Assembly: GCA_005223375.1 (NCBI GenBank)
Contig: RXOD01003982.1
Span: 1-33,495, forward strand
Length of the DNA stretch: 33,495 nucleotides
Origin: Amoebophrya sp. AT5.2
Lineage: Eukaryota > Sar > Dinophyceae > Syndiniales > Amoebophryaceae
Reading direction: 5' to 3'
The notes under the pieces were generated by a model that did not search any database, had not been told where the DNA came from, and worked only from the letters and a program-made list of their open reading frames with translations. Below are positions 18,943 to 28,900 of the stretch, piece by piece; the stretch's first letter is position 1, and each line of letters starts with the position of its first letter. The translations under genes and the position numbers were made by a program.

Positions 18943-21900
18943 AAGTCCGGGTTCGGTCGTTTCCGGTACGCGTACCCGATGTCCGACTCGACCAACGCCA
19001 GACAAACGTTCCCGGTGTTCTCACTGTCCGGTAGCCAGTCCGAGCACGAGTTCGGCGCGTGAGGCTCCACGCACCACATTAGAGGTTGAAAAAATCCAGG
19101 TCGTGCTTCAGGTCTAGGTTTAGTCGTTAACGCTATCGGATCCCGTTATCAGAGGGTCAGACCCATGGAGGTCACTCATCACCTAGAGATAAGTGGCTGA
19201 TAAGGGTCCGTCTCCATTCGGGCGCACTTGGTCCTCTCGCCGTTAAACCGACACCAATAGCCAGGGACTCGCTGCCGCCGTATGGGTGCCAAGTCAGCTG
19301 GGGCGGGAACCAGCACACAAGTGGAATCACACACAGGAGGCCGCAGCCTTCTCGGGGGCATCGGTGCGTCAGAACCCCTGGTCGGATCCTAGTCCCTAAA
19401 CGGGAGAGCTGCGTGGTCACCGCTCAGCAAGCCTAAACCTGGACCACCTAAGTCTGAATTTATTCTTCAACCCTTAACCACAGGTACTTCTGCACGGTAT
19501 CCGCGATTTCGTCGGAGGCAAAAGATTTTTCAAACGCAGCACGCATCATGTAGCTCTCGGCCACCATCGCGTAGGTCCAGTGATTTTCACCGGTCGTGGG
19601 GTTGAACTCATTCCGTAAGGCGGCGGTTCGCGCGAAGTTCACCACCTGAATCCGGATGCGGTGCCCGCGGGCACAGCTTCCGGTGTTCACAAAGAGGTAA
19701 CTGCCGGGCGTATCGCAGCTGAAGTCGGAGGACGTGACGGCAGTTGCTGAGCCTGAAGTTGAACTGCCGTTTCGCGTAGTTATCGTTTTCCTCCTCGACG
19801 CAACCGCCGCATCGGCCACGTCGAAGTCGCAGCCGACGTAGGCCGCTTCCGAGGCCACGGTGTACAGGTCGATGCTGGGTAATATTGCTGTGGGCCAGGT
19901 GAACCGGACCCGTTCCTCGTTGACCTTGCACATGACCTGCTGGTATTCGAAGTGTTTTTCCACGTCTAACGGCGGACTGTTGGACCAATCAATCGTGAGT
20001 AAACTGCGCTTCACCGGTGTGAGAGACGCAGACGTCATCTGCTTCACGGAGATGGCACTTGGAGACTTCCCCGCTGCGACCATCAGGTCGTTCGCCTTCG
20101 CCGCAATCGTTGCCGCCCCTTGGCTCCCCATGTCCTTGTTCTGAATCGAATTCGAGACCGCAGCGATGGAAGCACCAGAATTCTCCGGCATGGCGAACTC
20201 GAAATCAACCTTCACGGTGGATTCCACGCTTGTTTGCAGGCGACGAGCGCTTCTCGTCGTTTTTAAATTCCTGCGCCGAGGAGATGGCGTCGTCGGCGTC
20301 CCTCCAATCGAAACCCCAACCACCGCGCACTCCGTACCGGCAGATAACTCGGCGGCGAGGAAGAGCAGCATCGAATCGCACATTGCTGTCGTGAAGGCGG
20401 CATCTTCGGTCAGAGTATCAACCGTCACGCCTGCCCCCAGCTCTAGCGAAAACTCTGGCGAAACCGCGAGCACCTCTCTTTTCACCGCCGCGGGAGCTGG
20501 GGTGGTTGTGGCCGTTGGTGCTTCTTGTTGCGTCGCTGCGGCGGTGGTGGTGGAGGTGACAGTGGAAGTGGCAACCGCAGCAGATGAAACAGCAGTTGGC
20601 GACGCCGACGCCGGTGTACTAGTCACAACGATCGTTGTAGCTGTGGCCACTCCCGTTGTCGTCGTGGAGGTGACCACAGCGCTAACCACAGCGCTCACCG
20701 TCGTTGTAGTCGTCGTACTCGTACTTGTCGACGTACTTGTACTTGTCGACGTACTTGTACTTGTCGACGTGGACGTTGTAGTCGCACACAATTCCCCGGT
20801 CTCTTCTTCCCCATCCCCGGCTGCGCATTCCAAACCGCCTCCGCTCGCCGCCGACGTGATCGCGTAAACCCTTTTTCTCGCACTTCCACCGCTCCCCGCA
20901 TCGCAAACGCTCCAGGGGCTCCACGCCCCCACGCACGCCGTGCCGCAGGTTGCGGTTCTAATTTGGCCCGCGTTCGAGGTGCAGTAGGCGCCGCCACAGT
21001 ACGGCTCCACGGAAATCGCGTAGGTTTGTTTTTTCTGGCCGTTTGTGCACGCGGAAAACTCCCCATACGCGCCGACGCAGTCCACCGCGCTGCACCCACT
21101 ACCCGCCGTTGTCGTTGTGGTCGACGTGAGCGTGGTCGTCGACGTGGTGCTCGTCGAAGTACTTGTCGTAGTGCTGGTCACGGTGGAGGTTGTGCTTGTG
21201 GTTGTAGTCGTGGTGGACGTTTCTGTGCGCGTGGTGGTACTCGTACTCGTACTCGTGACTGTCGTCGTGCTCGTGACTGTCGTGGTGCTCGTGACTGTCG
21301 TCGTGCTCGTGACTGTTGTCGTCGACGTCGACGTGGTTGTCGGACAAGTGACGCTCTCCGTCGCGCCGTTGGTCGTGCCGCACTCCACGCCGCCAGCGCT
21401 CGAACGTGTGGAGTGTCTCGCGGACCTATGCGCCAAACGCCCGAACGCCAAACGCCAAACGCCCGAGCCAAAATGGCCATGGTGGGCATGGCGGTCTTCT
21501 TTTCCCAGTGTATCGTTCCCCTCTCCCCTATTTCCCGCCCCCGCGCGCCTCCCGACCCAGGGCCCGAAAAAAGGGGCCGCGAGTAGCAAGTCACGCCCCC
21601 ACCCCTTGAGCCAAAATGGCCATGGTGGGTGTGTCCGTCTTTCTTCTAGCTTTTCGCGTCGGTCCCACTTGGGATCTGCGACAGCAAACCCTCCCCCGGC
21701 TGGTCAGGCTAGCGCAATGAATGGCGGCGCTGCGGCCCGACCCGCGCCCGAAAAAGGGCGCTGCGAGTAGCAAGGCACGCCCTCGCACCTTGAGCCAGAA
21801 TGGCCATGGTGGGCGTGTCGATATTCGTTTTAGCTTTGCGCCCCCCCCCCGGGATCTGCGCTAGCAAACCTCGCCCAAGCTGGTCTGGCTACAATGGCAA

Positions 21901-22946
21901 GGCTCGTGTACTTGCCCTGGCCGCTGCTCTCGTTGCCTGTGGTAATTGAGCAGCAACGACACCGAGCGGTGTCCTGTAAGTAGGTGCATCGGCGCAGATA
22001 GGTCCGCGAGACACTCCACACGTCTTAAACACCGTCGAGTGCGTATAAATCCGCGTCTTGGTTTCTCCGCCGCGGTACACGCCGCCCGCCGTGCACTGGT
22101 TTAGAGGTTGAATAAACTCATCTGGTGTACTAGCGTCTCTAGCAAAATCTCCTATCTGAGTCGGACTCAGATTTTTTTTCTGGTACCTCCGATGGATATA
22201 ACAAACTAACAGGGACCGGATCCGGACCCGATGCGACTGGCCAGCGATTGCAACACAAATGAATATTTGACTACGAATGCTTGCTACGAGGCGCCAGCAG
22301 TCGGATCCTGTAATCGATACCCTGCCGATGGCGAGTAATCCGGTGCCCATCGAGCAATAACCGGACGAAGTGCTACCGAGTCTTCGCCCCTCCATCTGTG
22401 GGGATTGATTCCCTTGATGTCGCCGCATAAAAGGGAGGGGCGCATCAATTCACTTAATACGTTTTTTTAATACTCCAGATGCTGCTACAGATGAATTTAC
22501 TCAGCCCTTAACTGGTTTTGCAGCTCGATTATCGTGAAGTCCCAGGCGCCTTGGCAGTTGGTGCCACAATTTTGAGATTCAATCGCGCCGTTGGAATACT
22601 GACAAGAGGTGCCGCCATTCGCCGGATACGTGTAGATGGTGTAGGTGCGCGATTGGGAGCCGTTGCTACAGGCGGAGTAACCGGACCAGGAGGCGCTGCA
22701 GTGCGTCGGGGAGGAATACGTGGGAGATCCGCCCTTGGCAGTCCCGGGAAGCAGCCGGAGAGGAGCAGTTGTTTGAGTGCTGCTTGAAGATGCGCTGCTT
22801 GAAGATGTTGATGTTGCCCGGAGAGGCGCAGCTTTGGCAGCAGTGATTTCTGCTGCAAGTGCAGGAGCCGGAGTCTGGACCAAAAAATTGGCCGCTGGGG
22901 GGGCTGCAAAAACAATCCCCGCGACGCGCCTCATTTTTATCGCCAT
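18903..22946 (-). CDS. Secreted-type protein: thrombospondin-1-like repeats, Ser/Thr-rich linkers, cupredoxin-like segment (4 exons)
   Basis: Exons by my reading: 22946-22512, 22095-22034, 21398-19478 and 19076 onward. If read through, it stops at 18903 and is about 863 aa; the true 3' end is uncertain. A hydrophobic/Ala-rich N-terminus (RRVAGIVFAAPPAANFLVQ) suggests secretion. Four Cys modules share the pattern C...G..K/R.Y.I....GG..C......C: SACSNGSQSRTYTIYTYPAN; QCTAGGVYRGGETKTRIYTH; SACTNGQKKQTYAIS; SPWSVCDAGSGGSARKRVYA. GAWSPWSVC is typical of TSP1. Long Thr/Ser/Val linkers are encoded by 18-bp tandem repeats and are likely glycosylated. RRLQTSVESTVKVDFEFAMP precedes a segment (about residues 665-755: YVGCDFDVADAA, FSCDTPGSYLFVNTGSC, GHRIRIQVV) resembling a plastocyanin/phytocyanin core. 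It is possibly a surface or extracellular adhesion protein. Methionines at 21589 or in the later exon are not the start. Confidence 0.75.
19082..19477 (-). mobile_element. Family 3 introner in the secreted-protein gene, 5-bp flanking repeat
   Basis: The element is 396 bp. On the coding strand it runs TTAAGGGTTGAAGAATAA...TTTTTTCAACCTCTAA with TGTGG on both sides (plus-strand CCACA at 19077-19081 and 19478-19482). Removal joins QKYLW to CVEPHAPNSC in frame. An alternative GT-AG pair (AGG|GTTGAAG ... GTGGAG|CCT) is also in frame and would add LR and drop CVE, so RNA evidence is needed. The half at ~19310-19470 is homologous to 13166-13496. Confidence 0.88.
20697..20775. repeat. 18-bp tandem coding repeat (Thr/Ser linker)
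   Basis: Units of about 18 bp containing TCGACGTACTTGTACTTG are repeated head to tail. On the minus strand they encode TSTSTSTSTST. The repeat is coding and probably length-variable between strains. Confidence 0.85.
21236..21345. repeat. 18-bp tandem coding repeat TTTVTS
   Basis: Repeats of about CTCGTGACTGTCGTCGTG occur four times with small changes. They encode successive TTTVTS units in the secreted protein, followed by TSTSTST. The reading frame is kept because the unit is a multiple of three. Confidence 0.88.
21399..22033 (-). mobile_element. 635-bp TIR intron carrying internal tandem repeats
   Basis: Perfect 26-bp inverted repeats (ACGTGTGGAGTGTCTCGCGG... on the gene strand) lie at about 21404-21429 and 21998-22023. 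A short direct repeat, TCGAC/TCGAG, flanks the whole (22034-22038 and 21399-21403). About 10 extra bases separate it from the TIR on the donor side. Removal joins YTHS to SAGGVEC and restores a Cys module of the same length as its neighbour. The gene-strand alternatives with GT-AG are out of frame. Three diverged units start with GAGCCAAAATGGCCATGG-type sequence at 21465, 21608 and 21792. Confidence 0.82.
22101..22511 (-). mobile_element. Family 3 introner in the secreted-protein gene, 5-bp flanking repeat
   Basis: The element is 411 bp. On the coding strand it begins TTAAGGGCTGAGTAAATTCA and ends GAGTTTATTCAACCTCTAA; the terminal ~25 bp are inverted repeats of each other. ACCAG flanks it exactly (plus-strand CTGGT at 22096-22100 and 22512-22516). 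Removal joins IIELQNQ to CTAGGVYRG in frame. The ends match 19082-19477 but the interior differs. Confidence 0.92.
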
Positions 22947-23666
22947 TTGGCTGCTGTACACTGACTTCTACAGTAGGTTGATCTTGGTTTGTTTGCTTCA
23001 CACACTAATATCACTAACTGCTTAACTACAAGAACTACGAACTACTCCTACTTGCTGCACACATGGAAAAAAAACTGTGACGTCCGCATCAAGATCTGTC
23101 CCACTCCCACAGGCATAGAAAGGGGAAGGCATCATGACCATGAGCATAAAATATGGACATGTAGACACATGGATCTGCGGGCGGGTTGAAACAGTATAGC
23201 AGTGGTCCTGAATGGTAGAGCAGCGGAAAAAGAGGACGGGTCACGACGTTGTGTAGTGTCTTTGTCACCAGATGATAGAAATATCCTCTGTAGATAGTCG
23301 CCCACATCACACTCACCACCCATGTAGTTCATGTTGATGCAAGTCGCCAATACCATGGTGCATTGACTTTGACGCTTCACTTGGATTAATCGATCAGATG
23401 ATGCTGGCCCCTGATCAATTAAGAAAGTGATCACAAGAACGAGGACCACACCGACCAGGGAATCACAATCACAATCACCGTCGACACCGACGAATCATTC
23501 CACCTCAACCGATGCTCCATATCAAACCGCTTCTTGATGTACTAGCGGTCAACAGTGTACATGTACTAGCGGAGAACAAAATACGCTTCCGGTTACAACA
23601 ACAGCGTCGAAAATAAACTGGGGCTGCGTGGTGGTGCTTTTCTTTGCAGATGTAGGTAGCGTAGTT

Positions 23667-23963
23667 CTATTTGATCTTCCAGGCACAATAGTTTTTCCGA
23701 CCAAGAACTGTTTTTCCCGGAACCACTTCGAAGATGATCCAACCGAAGGTGATTCCTTCGAATGGAGTATAATTTCCTAAACGTAAACCTCTCTTCAGTT
23801 CGAGTCCTTTTCCCCCTGGTCTTCTCCTGGGCAGCCGTAGCTGATCATCGATAGTGATGCTGTGTGATGCTGTGTGATCGCTAGTATGGCGGCTACCGAT
23901 GTATGGCGGTGTGCAACATCGCTGCTGCCCGTGGCGGCCTTTGCGAAGATCATCCAAATTCAA
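23667..23963 (-). CDS. Possible small hypothetical protein or exon (98 aa)
   Basis: This minus-strand frame ends at 23667. The C-terminal part (PGGKGLELKRGLRLGNYTPF, then GITFGWIIFEVVPG) has protein-like composition, but there is no recognisable domain, and the initiating codon I can see is not ATG. It might be an exon of an unrecognised gene or chance. Confidence 0.2.
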   Translation of the reverse strand: MNLDDLRKGRHGQQRCCTPPYIGSRHTSDHTASHSITIDDQLRLPRRRPGGKGLELKRGLRLGNYTPFEGITFGWIIFEVVPGKTVLGRKNYCAWKIK

Positions 23964-24402
23964 ATCAATTCTTCATTTGCGATGTTGCCTGGTGGTGGTG
24001 TTGCTTGTCTATGCCTGCGAGCCATTGCTTCTGCCTTCATGTTTCACCTCGGGTAGGTGGATGGCAATGCATGGTGGATAGGCTTACCTACGAACGGCTA
24101 AAGTGAAAAAATTAAGTAAAACTACAAACAAACAAGTCCAGCACCCCACCGTTCTTTGACGGCGGGTTCCCCAGAGGCCCTGTAAGTACTTCGTGCTTTT
24201 CTAGTTCGTGCTTTATCTTCAAATGTAAAAATCTTCAGGTGATTCTTCCTCAGAGAGGCAGTATCAGATAGCCTGAAGATGAAGCGTTGCGCTCATAAGC
24301 AGCTTTATTGCGTCGTCCCATGTCCTAGCCGATGATCCGAGAAGTGTGGCTAGATAGAAGAACTTCCCTGCTTCTCCTCGAGGTCTACCGACGTCGAGCG
24401 CG

Positions 24403-24446
24403 GCAGGTATCACCAAACTATTTTCTTTTTTGGTGAAGATACCTGC
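24403..24446. repeat. Intergenic hairpin
   Basis: GCAGGTATCACCAAA (24403-24417) pairs with TTTGGTGAAGATACCTGC (24429-24446). There is a 3-nt bulge and a loop of about 11 nt. No role is assigned. Confidence 0.7.
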
Positions 24447-24644
24447 AGCGGCACCTCCTAGTACTCACCTTCTCCTCGTGGTTCGTTACGACTGTGTGGC
24501 TTGGTAGTTGCCAAACCTCGCCATGATCAACAGGTACTTAAGGTCCCGCGCCGGGGCCGGGGGACGTGGTGAGCAATAGTAGTACTGTATTTTGTTTGAA
24601 AAACAAATAGAGCGAGGGTTGTAAGTACAAGTACTCAAGGTCGA

Positions 24645-24699
24645 TGTCTTTTGGAAATACGAAGTGCGCAAGTTTGTTGTCTTTTGGAAATACGAAGTG
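24645..24699. repeat. 22-bp perfect direct repeat, 33-bp period
   Basis: TGTCTTTTGGAAATACGAAG and the two following bases occur at 24645-24666 and again at 24678-24699. It is intergenic. The period is a multiple of three, but no gene is evident. Confidence 0.85.
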
Positions 24700-25005
24700 T
24701 TCAGGCGTTCGGCAGATAAAATGCTGCCGATGAGAAATCAGGCTTTTTGTGTTGTTTGAAGAAAGCATTGCAGTCTATAGATCGGTATAAGTGGTAGACT
24801 GCGGCCCGCAGCTGAATTTTCGGCCGCGGGCGGCGCGTCAATGATTGGCCACATTCAAATCTAGATCATTGAATCCCGGAATTAGCTTATACCTCCCCTA
24901 CCCCTACCCTTCGCAATTGTCGACGGCTTATCCTCATCTTGATGCTCCGCGAACTTCTCGGTTACAGTTTCGGTTTCATCCTCGGGTTAGAAGAAGAAGT
25001 AGACT

Positions 25006-25664
25006 CTATGCACCGTGCCTCGTTTGCCACGCGGCCATTTGTCGGGCGCTGTCCGCGAGCGACCTGGCGATATCTTGTTCTTGACGTGCTCCTCCGGTCT
25101 CCGCCGGCCACGCATTTTTCCCTACCGACGAGGCGGGCTGCCTATAATTTTTGGGTCCAACGGCCTCGGCCAGCAGGTCGCGAGGCATCGCTGTCGGCAT
25201 TCTTCTCGTCGGATTCTTGTCCTTGTGCGGTGAAGGTGCCGTCTGCGAAAGGCTCCGCCGCTGTTTCCGAACGCTCGGGCTGGGTGGAGACGGTCGCCGA
25301 GTAGCGTGAACGATCGGTGCGGCGTCGAGAACGAAAGAGGCCAGATCGCTGCCAGCGTCGACCTGCGTCGGCGAGTTTGACGGAAACGACGAGGAAGACG
25401 AATGAGGTCGCTTTGCTTTTCTTCCCTGATCGGATGCTGGTGCCATCGTCCCGGCGGGGGTTTGTTGAGGCCGCAGTTGCGGACTCCGTATTGCCAGCCG
25501 GCTCATTCGGTGGTCGACGCTGCTGACCGACCCTTGCACACTCTCAGCGACACTGCTGCTTCGGGTCCTCCTCTGCGCATCGTAATCCCTCGCAGTGCGA
25601 CCGCCCTCCCCGTCCGATTCCTCGTTCGTATGAAACCAGGACGAGAAACCAGCGATGGGAACAA
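25006..25664 (-). CDS. Hypothetical basic Ser/Arg/Pro-rich protein or 3' exon
   Basis: The frame is open from just after a TAA (about 25665) to the stop at 25006, about 218 codons. No ATG sits at the beginning, so this is likely an internal or terminal exon whose upstream partner I could not place; the preceding bases GGTACTAA resemble the TAA end of the introners. The composition is basic and disordered (ARDYDAQRRTRSSSVAESVQ, RRPSPPSPSVRKQRRSLSQ). The C-terminus, DIARSLADSARQMAAWQTRH, may be helical. It could be a downstream exon of the large kinase gene or an independent gene. Confidence 0.35.
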
Positions 25665-25964
25665 GTTAGTACCCATGTTGAGCATGATCTCGTCGACATG
25701 GACATAAGTAAGAATAAGTAAGTACTAGGAAAAGACTGCAGGGCCTGGGCGGCAGATCAGGGGCATACTAGCCGGGGTAGCAAGTGGCGTCATCGTTGGG
25801 AGGTACTATCAATCTAGGGAAGTTATCGAGATAGTGCTAGGGGAAGGCCACTGCCCAGAAAGGTGATAGGACCTGGAAGCAGGGCAAAAGTAGAGGGCCG
25901 CGCATAGGGTGGCGAAAACCGCCGCTGCTCCTACTCCCAAGATTCCTTCTACATCAACAGCTAC
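25665..25964. other. Region downstream of the kinase stop codon
   Basis: About 300 bp, either 3' UTR/intergenic or an intron. It contains AGTAAGAATAAGTAAGTACT and a GGGCCTGGGCGGCAGAT stretch faintly like family 2 interiors, but I found no matching TIR or flanking repeat. Confidence 0.35.
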
Positions 25965-28900
25965 CTAGAGCATAGCTTCTATACCATTGCTGGTCTCTAC
26001 CGGCGCATATCTCGGGATCTGCGCCTCTTCCTTCTCGCCTGCTCTGCCCCCCCACACCCCCACACCCCCGGACACTGAAACGGTTTCCGATGTTGTCCGA
26101 CGGGCCGCGGCCGGGCGTCGTGGTTTGACCCGTCCCGGGAGGACAAGCGCTTGGTCCGACGGCTCGAGCAGAGGTGGGTTCGTAGTAACGGTGTGCAAAT
26201 CGTTGTAGTACAGCCCCTCGTTTACAGTACAGTAGGGAGATGGGGGAGAACAAGAACTCCTCCGCTGCTCGTCCGATGATAGATCGTAATGCCGATAATC
26301 CGACGTTCGCTCCTGAGCAGGGTGTTGAGGCTCGCCCGTTCCCGTCAGTGGGTAGGGTGGCGGTATACGCGGCGGCAGCTGCTGAGCTGTTGTTTCACCT
26401 CCACCTGCAGCAGCTCCTTTCAACTGACACAGCTGCCGGCGGACGGCTTCCTTTAGCTTTAGCTCTCCCTCACGCGGGATCGCGCCGCTCCGGCCGCGTT
26501 CCCACACCCCAACCGGCGTCGAGCACGCCGAGGGGGGCAGCTGCTGCTGCTGCTGCGACGTTCCGAAGAAGAGTCCGTTCTGAAGACTCGCGCCAGCCGG
26601 GAGGTGAGCGGCGATGGTGGCTCCTTCCCTGGTTCTCCCACTGACACTACCGGCGGGGGAAGAACTCCACGAAGCCAGCCGCGCCCGCTCGTGGGCGGTG
26701 CAGAGAGAGCCACTCGGGGTGGAGACTGCTGTGTTCGGGCCGGCCGAGTTTCCAGCAGTGGTGCTCGCTACCGTCCCCCACCAGGGATTCTGGAAATTCT
26801 GGAAGTCGAATTTCTGTTGTCCTCGCGAAGATGAGATGTCAGGCGGCGAACTCGGCACAAGCAGCGGGGAAAATCCGTTGTTTTCCGAATTCTGCCGGGA
26901 ATCCCTCGACGCCGCGCTGGTCCCAAAAGCGTTCGCGGCGGCGGCGTTTGCAAACATCATCGATGTGTGACAAGCGGGGTCCACCCCCCCCTTACGACCC
27001 TCGGGATAATTATAACCGCTCTCCCAGCAGCGGCGGTTGCGCATCTGGGCCACGTAGAGCTGGAGAAGCATCCAGACGCCGCGGCTCGTGGACAGTGACA
27101 GCCTGGTGTTGTCGCTGTCCTTCAGTTTGTCCATAATCTTCGGGCGGTACAGAACAGAGTTGTTTCCGTCCGCCGCCGGCCGAATCCCCCCGAGGCATGG
27201 GTGCGCCGCGCAGGGGGTCGACGTGCTGGATCGGTTGAGGTAAGAGCCTTGTTCTTGTCCCTCATCCGGTACAACTTCGGCTCGACGTAGTTCTCCTCCC
27301 GAGGCTTCTTCTACCTGCATGCTGTCCCTACTACCCCCAACACCATGAAGATCTCCTGCCGCAAATAAACCTCCGTGATGGTCTCGCTGATTTGCAGCAG
27401 GAGCTCCCCCTCCTCCTACAATCGGGTCGAAAACGGCCTGCCACCTTTTGAGCAGCTGCAGCACGTTCGGGCGGTGGTCGGGGTGGTCGATTAGCATGTC
27501 CCGCAGGATCTCCCGCACCGCCGCGAACCCCGGAAGTCTCTGCAGCGGCGAAGAACTATCCGACTCTCCCCTCGCTTCGCGCTCGGCCCTTTCTGCGTCT
27601 GGGTCGGCTTCGTCCTCCTCATAAAACTTCTCTGCGAGTCGTCTAGCACCGCGGATCATCTGGTCGGTATGTTGACCCATCTCCCGAAGTTGTTGCCTGA
27701 TCTCGTCCCTTCGTCGCTCGCGCATCTCCATTTCCTGAAATTTCGTTGCGAACCACGCCTCGTCCAACCCCACTCTCGCCCGACCCTTGGCGTTAGGGAC
27801 ATACTCAGGCCGAGGGCGGCCGTGCTGCCCCCGGACCAGCCACATCTGAGCGTTCCTCTGATCCTGAAACCCGTCGCGAAACCAGTCGTCGAGGAACCTA
27901 TTCCGCAGGATCTTCGTGCACCGCACGGATCTATTTTTACCACTCCCGGTTGTAGTTGTACAACCTCCGGCGCTTGTTCCTGCAGGCTCGTGGTCTCTCA
28001 TATCCGGTGGCACTTCCACTCTCCGCGTGAGGGTTTTGGTGGATAACAGCCGTTGCACCGTGTCCGTGGCGAGGTCATTCTTCCTCTCGTTGTTGACCCT
28101 CTGGTCCTTGCAGGAGATTGTGTGCCTGCCGCTCCTGAAATCCTGCAAGCTCGCATAGTACCACAGTTCCTCCGCGAAAATCACTGAACTTTAGAAGAGG
28201 CGATGGAAAGTCACATTTCTTTATCTCTCCCAGCATAGTATTCCAAAAAGTAAAAGAAGCGCTTTGCATACTTATGCAGCTTTTTGTTTGTGGGCACAAT
28301 CACTCATAGACGAGTGACAACTGCCAGAGGACCTTGAGGGTCCGTCTGGGTCTGGGCCGCTACTCATCGATTGGGCTCCATGATGTGCTTCGACTCTTCG
28401 AGGCCTAAGCAAGCGGAGTCAGGCATTCGTCTTAGACGCATATCGTGTAATTTCTGGCATCCCTACCTGATACGGATACGCGGCATCAACCCCGGAACGG
28501 AGCGCCACCTCCCGGAGACGCGCCCCCCAATACAAGATCGCGCCTACTTCGAGCTGCATAGCCAGATCAGAATTATTGTGGATTAAATGCTTAAAAAAAT
28601 ATGCGACTTTCCACCATCGTTAATCACTCCCGTCGGCAGCCGCAGCGGCCTCTAGTGGTAAAGAACGGAATAAACAATGATTGTTGGTTGTCATGAGGTC
28701 GTATTCTACTGAGGTGGAGCCCTTCTCCAGGGACGATGGCGACCACATCAAACCGTGGATGAGGTCAAGAAACACCATCCCCAACGAGTACACGTCCATT
28801 TTGTGGCCCCACTTGTACACGTCCTCCGAAGTAGATCTTGTCCTCCTGCGAGTCGAGTCAGATCGAATCGACTGTGATCGAATGTAGTCTTCTTGTTCTT

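Larger units (their letters stand above)
22947..25005. other. Mostly non-coding region between the kinase locus and the secreted-protein gene
   Basis: About 2 kb with no strong gene apart from one weak frame. Visible structure: TGTACTAGCGG twice (~23537, ~23563); GATGCTGTGT twice (~23857-23878); a 22-bp perfect direct repeat at 24645-24666 and 24678-24699; and a hairpin at 24403-24446. The 5' end presumably contains the promoter of the secreted-protein gene. Confidence 0.5.

Noticed and set aside
18497..19076. Natural fusion of the secreted protein and ATR into one protein
   Set aside because: The phases would allow it, but the element lacks a target duplication and an extracellular module fused to a nuclear kinase is implausible; recombination or misassembly is preferred.
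20166..20867. 233-aa plus-strand frame rich in Val
   Set aside because: It is the complement of Thr/Ser-rich linker codons of the secreted protein.
19460..21589. A single-exon 709-aa gene starting at 21589 and stopping at 19460
   Set aside because: The start lies inside the TIR intron 21399-22033, and the stop lies inside the family 3 element that begins at TGTGG|TTAAGGG. Both are intron sequence.
21465..21900. CRISPR-like array of regularly spaced repeats
   Set aside because: There are only three diverged units of unequal period (143 and 184 bp) inside a eukaryotic intron, with no short conserved repeat-spacer pattern.
28625..28640. AGTGAT direct repeat as the target duplication of the last kinase intron
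   Set aside because: Excision at that repeat shifts the frame, whereas a GT-AG pair in phase 1 keeps the frame.
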